A stretch of 64,000 bases of DNA from Sulfurimonas sp. (GTDB taxonomy: Bacteria; Campylobacterota; Campylobacteria; Campylobacterales; Sulfurimonadaceae). How positions within the stretch are numbered: position 1 is the stretch's first letter; the number at the start of each line of letters is the position of its first letter. A program made the position numbers and the translations under genes. Below the pieces are notes generated by a model, which saw nothing but the letters and a program-made list of their open reading frames with translations, searched no databases and was not told the origin of the DNA. Of this stretch, positions 56,337 to 63,610 are shown one piece after another. Location of the stretch: positions 124,001-188,000 of the forward strand of contig NZ_JBFHGL010000002.1 of the NCBI RefSeq assembly GCF_041583195.1, given 5' to 3'.

Positions 56337-57443
56337 ATGGTGATTAATGAAAACGACAACTTTGAGAGCGATTTGAAAAAGAAATTATTGCTCAGACAGT
56401 ATCAAAATATGGTTGATGAAACCAACATTGTGTCCAAGACCGATATTAACGGTAGAATAACTTATGTAAATTCAAAATTTATGAAAGTATCAGGATACAC
56501 TGAAGATGAACTTATAGGTAAATCTCACAGTTTAATTAGAGACCCCGATATGCCCTCAGAAGTTTTCAAAAATTTATGGGAAACTATAAAGTCAAAAAAC
56601 GTATGGCATGGAGTAGTTACAAACAGAAGTAAAGACGGTTCTAAGTATACTGTTGAAGCTTCTATATTCCCAATTCTTGACGAAAATGATGAAATTGTAG
56701 AATATATATCAATCCGCCACGACATCACAGAACTTAAAAGATTAAATAAAAAACTAGATGATATAAACAAATATAAAAGCGATCAGGAAAATCTTGCCAA
56801 AGAGAAGCTTGAAAGCGGAATCAAAAATGATCTAAACAAACAAGAGTATGAAGTTATCTATAAACCATCAGATATTGTAAGCGGCGATTTTTACTCAATG
56901 TATAAAATGAAAAACGGTTCAACATTTATTTACGTTATTGATGGTCAGGGGCATGGTATTTCTCCAGCTTTAACAGTATTTGGGATATCTTCTATGCTTA
57001 ACTATGCTATTCATAAAGTAGATACACTAGAAGAACTTGTAGAGAAAACTTATCATACTTCAAAAAGTTTTTTAGCGGAAAATGAACAAATTTCATACTC
57101 ATTGATAGTTATAAGTCAAGACAAAAAAACCATAACTTATTCATCTGGCGGTATGTATCCTTTTTTGATCAAAACAAAAGATGAAGTTTTGAAACTCAAA
57201 GCCAACAATACACCGTTTATGAACTTCTCTGAAATGCCTAAATGTGATACCGTAAAACTAGATGACTGGGAATCACTTATGATCTATACAGATGGAATTA
57301 TAGAGCATGAACATGAATCTTTAAAACACCATATACCGGATAAAATCATTGAAGATTCGTCTTCTATTGTAAAATCTTTTGATACGATATCTTCGCATGA
57401 ATTTGAAGATGACGTAACACTTATATATCTAAGAAATTTATAA
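56337..57443 (+). CDS. PAS-SpoIIE (PP2C-type) phosphatase
   Basis: The 368-residue protein joins an Aer-like PAS (about 20-140; GYTEDELIGKSHS then IRDPDMP) to a coiled linker and a SpoIIE/RsbU-type serine phosphatase (about 165-368). Metal-binding motifs SDIVSGDFYSM, VIDGQGHG, YTDGIIE and EDDVTLIYL are present, so activity is likely. In other bacteria such phosphatases act on anti-anti-sigma (STAS) proteins; none is encoded nearby. It lacks a membrane segment. It is divergent from pta and overlaps the convergent GNAT gene by six bases. Confidence 0.9.
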   Translation: MVINENDNFESDLKKKLLLRQYQNMVDETNIVSKTDINGRITYVNSKFMKVSGYTEDELIGKSHSLIRDPDMPSEVFKNLWETIKSKNVWHGVVTNRSKDGSKYTVEASIFPILDENDEIVEYISIRHDITELKRLNKKLDDINKYKSDQENLAKEKLESGIKNDLNKQEYEVIYKPSDIVSGDFYSMYKMKNGSTFIYVIDGQGHGISPALTVFGISSMLNYAIHKVDTLEELVEKTYHTSKSFLAENEQISYSLIVISQDKKTITYSSGGMYPFLIKTKDEVLKLKANNTPFMNFSEMPKCDTVKLDDWESLMIYTDGIIEHEHESLKHHIPDKIIEDSSSIVKSFDTISSHEFEDDVTLIYLRNL

Positions 57444-57854
57444 ACTCTTTACGAACATATAAGATTTTTTTTCAAACCCCATTTTCTCATAAAACTTGTG
57501 TGCATCTACCCTTTGCAGACCAGAAGATAAAACTATATTTTCACACATCGCAACTTTTGCATAGTTAATCAAGTACTCTATCATTGCATCGCCGTAACCG
57601 CGTGAACGGAATGAATCATATGTTACAAGATCGTCTACAAAAAGATGACGTTTGTGATAAAGGTTTGTTTGTATAAAAACACCTGCATACGTCACAAGTT
57701 CTATACCTTCAAAAACTCCAATCATTTTATACTCTTTATGACGCATATCATATACTAAATCTTCAAATTCTTTATATTTCAGATCACTTCTTAACTGAGA
57801 TAAAACCTCATAAGCTTCTGGTAGCTCTTTTAAATCTAATTCTCTTATTTGCAT
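57438..57854 (-). CDS. GNAT-family acetyltransferase
   Basis: The 138-residue protein is a compact GNAT. The acetyl-CoA loop is SRGYGDAMIEYL (RxxGxG/A type, about 86-97), and HKFYEKMGF near the end is the usual closing motif. The substrate (amine, metabolite or protein) cannot be told. No ribosome-binding site precedes the ATG; TAAAAT stands six bases upstream, another leaderless candidate. Acetyl-CoA chemistry links it loosely to the nearby pta. Confidence 0.88.
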   Translation of the reverse strand: MQIRELDLKELPEAYEVLSQLRSDLKYKEFEDLVYDMRHKEYKMIGVFEGIELVTYAGVFIQTNLYHKRHLFVDDLVTYDSFRSRGYGDAMIEYLINYAKVAMCENIVLSSGLQRVDAHKFYEKMGFEKKSYMFVKSL

Positions 57855-57889
57855 AAGTGTATTTTACACTATTAAACAAAAACATTTGA

Positions 57890-57895
57890 TATAAT
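57890..57895 (+). promoter_or_regulatory. Candidate -10 box for the heme-sensor GGDEF-EAL gene
   Basis: TATAAT 46 bases before the TTG start at 57941. A small palindrome, AGTGTA-TTT-TACACT at 57856-57870, lies about 20 bases upstream near the -35 position and next to the GNAT start, a possible shared operator. Confidence 0.45.
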
Positions 57896-57924
57896 ATTAA
57901 TAATTTGAATATTTAGGACCATAA

Positions 57925-57948
57925 ATGATCGAGGTTTATTTTGAGTAA
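57925..57948 (+). other. Possible seven-codon upstream ORF overlapping the GGDEF-EAL start
   Basis: ATG at 57925 with AGGA five bases ahead opens a seven-codon frame (MIEVYFE) ending in TAA at 57946-57948, in another frame and across the TTG start at 57941. It could couple translation of the weak TTG start. It may also be chance. Confidence 0.3.
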
Positions 57949-59905
57949 AAACACTAGTTTTACAAAGATAACTGCTAAGATAATTTTTTTTACATTAGTT
58001 GTCACTATAGCAATTTCATATTCATATGCGGAGTATATGAAAAAGAAAGCTATTTCGGAGGTAGCACATATAGATGCTAAGAAGACAAGTAGCCTTGTCT
58101 TTGAATCACTCTATTCTGCTATGCAAAGAGGATGGACAAAAGAAGATCTAAAAGAAATTATAAACAGGCTTAATAGAGTTGATGAAAACATGAGAATCAA
58201 CGTCTATAGAAGCCCTTTGGTTGCTGAGCTTTACGGTGAAATAGAAAATGACAAACAGATAAGAGAAAATAATATGGATGTAAAAAAAGCTATGTCCGGA
58301 ATAGAAACCTTAGATATAAGCGAAGAATCAAATATAAAATATTTTTACCCTGTAAGTGCCAAAAATGCTTGTCTAAAATGCCATACAAATGCAAATGTCG
58401 GTGATACTCTTGGTGTTATAAATGTCTCATATCCTATAAAAGAGTTAAAAGTATCCCTAAACTATATGGTAAACTTTTTTATCCTTTTTATGACAATATT
58501 TTCATTAGTCGTATTTTTAGCTATATTTATAGAGCTTGAAAAATATATAATTAAACCTATTAAAAACTTTTCAAGTGTTATAAAAAATATAACAACTTCT
58601 CATGATATGAGACAAAGAATAAACATAGATGAAGAAATAGAGGAAATAGACTCTATAAAAGATGTGTTTAATTCTATGTTAGACTCTATAGAATATCAGT
58701 TTTATAACGATCCATTAACAGGTTTAAAAAACAGAAGAAGAATTATTGAACTTCTCGATAAAGAACAACCTGCTATTTTAATGATTATAAATATAGATTC
58801 ATTTCAAGAAATAAATGATCTTTATGGTGATGACTCAGGAGACACACTTTTAATAGAATTTTCAAATTATCTAAAAGAAATTATCCCAGATAATGATTCA
58901 CTTTACCGTCTACATTCTGATGAGTTTGCATATGTATGTGAAAGTCATATAGATATAAATGAGTTTACACATTTTGTAGATGAGCTAATTGAAAAAATAT
59001 TACATAAAACTTTTATCATTAACTCTACAAATGAGATAAATATTAGTGCAACAATAGGTATATCTCATGGTACGCACATGCTACTTCCAAATGCAGATAC
59101 AGCAATGCTACTTGCCAAAAAAGAGAAAAAGAACTATCTGATTTACGATGATTCTATGGCTATGTCTAAAATATACGAGAAAAACTTTTTATGGTCTAAG
59201 CGCCTGAAAAAAGCGATAGATGAAGACAAAATAGTACCTCTTTTTCAGCCAATAATAGATTGTAAGACACAAAAAATTGTTAAGTATGAATCTCTTGTAA
59301 GAATTAAAAATGACGATGGAACGTATATACCGCCTATACACTTTTTAGAGCTCGCTAAAAAGAATAAAATCTATCACAAACTTACAAAAATTATGCTAGA
59401 TAAAACGATCGATATTTTTAAAGACTCAAACAAACAGGTATCAATAAACTTATCTGTTGAAGATATACTTAACGAAGAAACAAACAGTTATATCATGAAA
59501 AAACTACAAGAATCTAACATTAGTAATAATATAGTGTTTGAGATCATAGAATCTGAAGGTATTGAGAACTTTGATGAAGTATTTAAATTTATAAATGATG
59601 TAAAAAGATTTGGTACTAAAATTTCTATAGATGACTTTGGTACTGGTTACTCTAACTTTGAATACCTTATGAAATTGAAAGTTGACTATATAAAGATAGA
59701 CGGTTCTATGGTTAAAAATATAGATGTAGATAAAAACTCTATAACTATTACTCAGACAATTATAGAATTTGCTAAAAAAATGAATATAGAAACAGTGGCA
59801 GAGTTTGTATGTTCAAAAGATGTTTACGACAAGGTCTCAGAACTTGGTGTCGATTACGTGCAGGGTTACTACTTTGGTAAACCTAAAGAGGAAATTGAAG
59901 CTTAG
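57941..59905 (+). CDS. Heme-binding-type sensor with GGDEF and EAL domains
   Basis: TTG start with GAGG six bases upstream; 654 residues. A first membrane segment (about 11-26) precedes a periplasmic DUF3365/Tll0287-like domain with a CLKCH c-type heme motif (about 145-149), then a second membrane segment (about 172-196), HAMP, GGDEF and EAL domains. The GGDEF signature is degenerate (HSDEF), so cyclase activity is doubtful. In the EAL domain the signature reads ESL but its Glu is kept, and DDFGTGYSNF, IDGSMV and VAEFV remain, so c-di-GMP hydrolysis is plausible. It probably senses redox state, NO or a similar ligand through the heme. Confidence 0.88.
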   Translation: MSKNTSFTKITAKIIFFTLVVTIAISYSYAEYMKKKAISEVAHIDAKKTSSLVFESLYSAMQRGWTKEDLKEIINRLNRVDENMRINVYRSPLVAELYGEIENDKQIRENNMDVKKAMSGIETLDISEESNIKYFYPVSAKNACLKCHTNANVGDTLGVINVSYPIKELKVSLNYMVNFFILFMTIFSLVVFLAIFIELEKYIIKPIKNFSSVIKNITTSHDMRQRINIDEEIEEIDSIKDVFNSMLDSIEYQFYNDPLTGLKNRRRIIELLDKEQPAILMIINIDSFQEINDLYGDDSGDTLLIEFSNYLKEIIPDNDSLYRLHSDEFAYVCESHIDINEFTHFVDELIEKILHKTFIINSTNEINISATIGISHGTHMLLPNADTAMLLAKKEKKNYLIYDDSMAMSKIYEKNFLWSKRLKKAIDEDKIVPLFQPIIDCKTQKIVKYESLVRIKNDDGTYIPPIHFLELAKKNKIYHKLTKIMLDKTIDIFKDSNKQVSINLSVEDILNEETNSYIMKKLQESNISNNIVFEIIESEGIENFDEVFKFINDVKRFGTKISIDDFGTGYSNFEYLMKLKVDYIKIDGSMVKNIDVDKNSITITQTIIEFAKKMNIETVAEFVCSKDVYDKVSELGVDYVQGYYFGKPKEEIEA

Positions 59906-59921
59906 CATATCATATGCTAAG
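59901..59921 (+). terminator. Terminator of the GGDEF-EAL gene
   Basis: CTTAGCATAT-C-ATATGCTAAG is a perfect 10-base inverted repeat that includes the stop codon and is followed by TCTTTT, giving a rho-independent-type terminator. Confidence 0.65.
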
Positions 59922-59997
59922 TCTTTTAGATCTAATCCTATTATTTTGATAAAAGTCTCCTACACTATTTTTACCATTATTAAATAAAAATCTTTGT

Positions 59998-60003
59998 TAT
60001 AAT
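59998..60003 (+). promoter_or_regulatory. Candidate -10 box for mqo
   Basis: TATAAT 29 bases before the mqo ATG, with a TAGGGA ribosome-binding site in the leader. The preceding terminator makes this an independent transcription unit. Confidence 0.5.
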
Positions 60004-60032
60004 TTCAATAAGCTAAAGATATAGGGAAAATA

Positions 60033-61535
60033 ATGTCAAAAACAAACAACTATGAAGTAATTATTGTTGGTGCCGGTATTACCGGTACAGCACTAGCTTA
60101 TACGCTTGCAAGATATACAGATATAAAATCTATAGCAATTATTGAAAAATATGAAGGTATATCTACACTAAATTCTAATGGAACCAGTAATTCACAAACT
60201 ATCCACGCTGGGGATATAGAAACAAACTACACTCTTGAAAAAGCGGCTATTACCAAACGTACTTCTAAAATGGTTGAGAGATATTGTTTAAATAACCAAC
60301 TTCAAAATGAAGTGATATTTTCTCACCAAAAAATGGCACTTGGTGTAGGTGAAAAAGAGGTAGAATTTTTACTTCACAGATTTGAAGAGTTTAATAAATT
60401 ATTTCCTTATCTTGAGGTATGGGACAAAGAAAAACTAAAAGAGTTAGAGCCTCGTGTAGTATATGATGAAGATGGCAATGAAAGGCCTGAGCATATAGTT
60501 GGTGTAGGTACACAAGGTCAATGGACTACAGTTGACTTTAAAAAACTCTCTGTTGATTTTGTAGAGCGTGCAAAAACTCAAGAAGGCGTAACGGTTGATC
60601 TATACCTTAACACAGAAGTTAAAGATATTGAGCGTTCTAAAAAACGCGGATATGTTGTAAAAACTGAAACAGGTAACTTTTATGCAGACTTCGTTGCTAC
60701 AGATGCAGGTGCACATTCACTTTTCCTAGCACACCGTATGGGCTTTGGTCATAATCTTGGATGTCTTCCTGTTGCAGGTAGTTTTTACATGACACAGAAA
60801 AAACTACTAAACGGTAAAGTTTATATGATCCAAAATCCAAAACTTCCTTTTGCAGCACTTCACGGTGATCCAGATATTTTAGCTGATGGAAACACACGTT
60901 TTGGTCCTACTGCACTTGTTTTACCAAAGTTAGAGCGTTATAAACCTGGAACTTATATGGATTTTTGGAAAACTCTGAGATTTGATATGAACATTGTTAA
61001 AGCCCTTTGGAAACTTTTAAAAGAGAGTGATATACGTAACTACCTACTTACTAATTTCCTCTACGAAGTGCCTTTATTAAACAAGTACCTGTTTTTACGC
61101 GCAGCTAAAAAAGTAGTACCTGGACTTAAACTAGATGAGTTTGAATATGCAGACGGTTTTGGTGGTGTTCGCCCACAAGTTCTGAACAAAGATGAGCAAA
61201 AACTTATGCTTGGAGAAGCTTCGATCTACACAGGAGAGGGTCTTATTTTCAATATGACTCCATCACCTGGTGCTACATCATGTTTGGGTAACGCTGAACG
61301 TGATGCAAAATACATTGCAAAATATCTAGGAAAAGAGTTTAATCAAGAGCACTTTAACGATGAGTTAACTGAGGGTGAATACTGTGTATTACCTGAGCCT
61401 CTTCGTGCTCAAAAAGCTGTTGTAAACCTTATCCGTGCCGAGATTGAACGTACACATGAGAAATATAACAAAGATATTATCGCAGGTAAACCAGAAGATG
61501 AATTCTGGAATGCACCTAGTTCAAAGTTAAAATAG
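60033..61535 (+). CDS. mqo: Malate:quinone oxidoreductase
   Basis: The 500-residue FAD enzyme has the N-terminal dinucleotide motif IIVGAGITGTALAYTL and later motifs GTSNSQTIHAGDIETNY and GFGGVRPQVLNKDEQ close to the MQO type known in Helicobacter. MQO oxidises malate to oxaloacetate and passes electrons to (mena)quinone at the membrane surface, bypassing NAD-malate dehydrogenase. It lacks membrane helices, as expected for a peripheral protein. Together with fumC and frdCAB it links malate, fumarate and the quinone pool. Confidence 0.88.
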   Translation: MSKTNNYEVIIVGAGITGTALAYTLARYTDIKSIAIIEKYEGISTLNSNGTSNSQTIHAGDIETNYTLEKAAITKRTSKMVERYCLNNQLQNEVIFSHQKMALGVGEKEVEFLLHRFEEFNKLFPYLEVWDKEKLKELEPRVVYDEDGNERPEHIVGVGTQGQWTTVDFKKLSVDFVERAKTQEGVTVDLYLNTEVKDIERSKKRGYVVKTETGNFYADFVATDAGAHSLFLAHRMGFGHNLGCLPVAGSFYMTQKKLLNGKVYMIQNPKLPFAALHGDPDILADGNTRFGPTALVLPKLERYKPGTYMDFWKTLRFDMNIVKALWKLLKESDIRNYLLTNFLYEVPLLNKYLFLRAAKKVVPGLKLDEFEYADGFGGVRPQVLNKDEQKLMLGEASIYTGEGLIFNMTPSPGATSCLGNAERDAKYIAKYLGKEFNQEHFNDELTEGEYCVLPEPLRAQKAVVNLIRAEIERTHEKYNKDIIAGKPEDEFWNAPSSKLK

Positions 61536-61580
61536 AAGCTTTAATAATAAAATATAATTTAAATCAACAGATTTCCTTTA

Positions 61581-61628
61581 AGTTCCCTGCTATATAATAA
61601 ATTCTTTTTTCTTTAAGAGCGGGGAACT
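61581..61628. promoter_or_regulatory. Inverted repeat covering promoter and ribosome-binding site of the GGDEF gene
   Basis: Arms 61581-61591 (AGTTCCCTGCT) and 61618-61628 (AGCGGGGAACT) pair over 11 positions, one a G-U, with a 26-base loop. The right arm contains the GGGGAA ribosome-binding site of the GTG start at 61633. TATAAT at 61593-61598 lies in the loop, so a transcript from that promoter lacks the left arm while read-through from mqo would contain both. It may act as a translation switch or an operator. Confidence 0.5.
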
Positions 61629-61632
61629 CGTT

Positions 61633-63546
61633 GTGAATAGATATAACCATAATTCTACATCCTTTAAAAAACTACTTAGATCCCCTTACTACCTTATTGC
61701 CATAATGGCAGCAATAATTATTTTCACAACAACTATATCTGTGTATAAACTTTATAAAATAGGTTGTCAACAACAAAAGATACGTTTAAATGAAGTTGTA
61801 CACAGTCAGGCTAGCATGATCAATACAATTTTCAAACATCAAATGCACGATCATGAAAAGCCATTAGAATTTTTAACAAAAGAGGTTTTAGACAATTTAA
61901 TACATGCTCATAAAGAATTTATGGGATTTGGAAAAAGCGGTGAATTTACACTTGCAAAACTTGAAAATGATAAAATCCATTTTTTACTTCGACACCGTCA
62001 TAATGAAGTTGACAGAATGAACTCTATCCCTTTTAAAAACTCAAAACTGGCCGAACCTATGCGTAGAGCTTTAAGTGGTCAAACAGGTTCGTTTATAGGG
62101 CTGGATTACAGGGGTGTAAAAGTTCTTGCAGCATATACACCGATTGAATCACTTAACTGGGGTATAGTTGCAAAAATAGATCTTGATGAGATCAAAGAAC
62201 CATATAAAATAGAGGCTATATATGCTACTTTAGGCGGATTACTTTTAATGATTATAGGGGGTAGTCTAATTATAAAAATTACACGACCTCTCGCAGAAGA
62301 AATTGAGCACGGCAGAAACTATAACCGCTTACTTTTTAACAAATCTCAAATTGGTTTAGCATTAGCAGATTTAGATGGAAGGCTATTAGATATAAATCCT
62401 GCTTTTTCAAAATTAGTAGGATATACACAAGATGAACTTTCAGAACTTCGATATTGGGATCTGACACCTATAAAATATAAAAAAGAAGAGGAAAAACAAC
62501 TTTATAGCTTGAAAGAATACGGTTCATACGGTCCATACGAAAAAGAATACATACATAAAGATGGTCACTTGTTTAACGTAAGGCTTTCAGGTTCACTTTT
62601 ACATATTAACGGTGAAGATCTTATTTGGTCAAGTGTAGAAGATATAACCAAACTCAAGAAAAATGAACAAATACTAAAAGAGGCATCACTCGTATTTGAG
62701 AATACTCATGAAGGTATTCTTATAACTGATTCAGATGTTAAGATTAGAAGAATAAATGGAAGATTTACAGAAATTACAGGCTTCACACTTGAAGATGTTA
62801 AAGGTAAAAACCCTAGCTTTTTAAAATCAGGTGCACATACAAAAGAGTTTTATAACAAAATGTGGACAGAACTAAATGAAAAAGGATTTTGGTACGGTGA
62901 ATTAAACAACAGACGCAAAGGCGGAGAGTATTTTACCACTCTTCAAAGTATAACTGCCATTACTGATGAGTACAATAATATAAACGGTTATGTATCTGTA
63001 TTTTCCGATATTACCGATAGAAAAAATTATGAGAACAACCTGTCATATCTTGCTACACATGACAGCCTTACATCTTTGGCAAATCGTATACACTTTAACG
63101 ATAACTTTGAACAATCCATAAGTATGGCAAAAAGGCATAACTACAAGTTAGCAGTTTTATATATGGATCTTAATAAGTTCAAAGACATAAATGATACATA
63201 TGGCCATGAAACAGGTGATCATCTCTTAAAAGAGGTAGCGAAACGTTTTAAAAGTGCAGTCAGGGAAGAAGATACCGTTGCAAGACTTGGCGGAGATGAA
63301 TTTGCAATCATTTTAAATGATATACAAAATAAAGAGGATATTATTGCAATAGCCAAAGCAATTATCCAAAAAACTAGTGAGCCGCTTAGTATTAAAAACC
63401 ATAACATGATCCCATCTACAAGTATTGGTATAAGTATCTATCCAGATCATGCAAAAGATGAAGAATCACTTCTAAAATATGCCGATCAAGCTATGTATAA
63501 AGCAAAACAAAAAGGTCCTGATAATTACGAGATATATTCGGAGTAA
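61633..63546 (+). CDS. Membrane PAS-PAS-GGDEF diguanylate cyclase
   Basis: GTG start with GGGGAA seven bases upstream; 637 residues. Two membrane segments (about 18-37 and 196-216) enclose a periplasmic Cache-type sensor (about 40-190, GKSGEFTLAK and PIESLNWGIVAKIDL). Two PAS domains (about 230-345 and 355-470) precede a GGDEF domain with an intact RLGGDEFA signature and an upstream REED inhibition site, so it should make c-di-GMP and be product-inhibited. The Cache layout suggests sensing of a small extracellular ligand. It is downstream of mqo without a clear terminator. Confidence 0.9.
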   Translation: MNRYNHNSTSFKKLLRSPYYLIAIMAAIIIFTTTISVYKLYKIGCQQQKIRLNEVVHSQASMINTIFKHQMHDHEKPLEFLTKEVLDNLIHAHKEFMGFGKSGEFTLAKLENDKIHFLLRHRHNEVDRMNSIPFKNSKLAEPMRRALSGQTGSFIGLDYRGVKVLAAYTPIESLNWGIVAKIDLDEIKEPYKIEAIYATLGGLLLMIIGGSLIIKITRPLAEEIEHGRNYNRLLFNKSQIGLALADLDGRLLDINPAFSKLVGYTQDELSELRYWDLTPIKYKKEEEKQLYSLKEYGSYGPYEKEYIHKDGHLFNVRLSGSLLHINGEDLIWSSVEDITKLKKNEQILKEASLVFENTHEGILITDSDVKIRRINGRFTEITGFTLEDVKGKNPSFLKSGAHTKEFYNKMWTELNEKGFWYGELNNRRKGGEYFTTLQSITAITDEYNNINGYVSVFSDITDRKNYENNLSYLATHDSLTSLANRIHFNDNFEQSISMAKRHNYKLAVLYMDLNKFKDINDTYGHETGDHLLKEVAKRFKSAVREEDTVARLGGDEFAIILNDIQNKEDIIAIAKAIIQKTSEPLSIKNHNMIPSTSIGISIYPDHAKDEESLLKYADQAMYKAKQKGPDNYEIYSE

Positions 63547-63569
63547 CCAGAATTTAAACTACTCTTAGC

Positions 63570-63575
63570 TATAAT
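63570..63575 (+). promoter_or_regulatory. Candidate -10 box for the ABC-F gene
   Basis: GC-TATAAT-CGCG, 35 bases before the ATG at 63611; AGAGAGA in the leader is the ribosome-binding site. The CGCG discriminator resembles the one at 48900. Confidence 0.5.
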
Positions 63576-63610
63576 CGCGAAATTATTTTATATCTAAAAG
63601 AGAGATAAGT

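Noticed and set aside
56271-59980. The octamer ACACTATT found upstream of pta, the GGDEF-EAL gene and mqo, as a shared regulator site
   Set aside because: Its distance to the -10 boxes differs each time (about 9, 16 and 28 bases), and an AT-rich octamer is expected a few times by chance in 64 kb.
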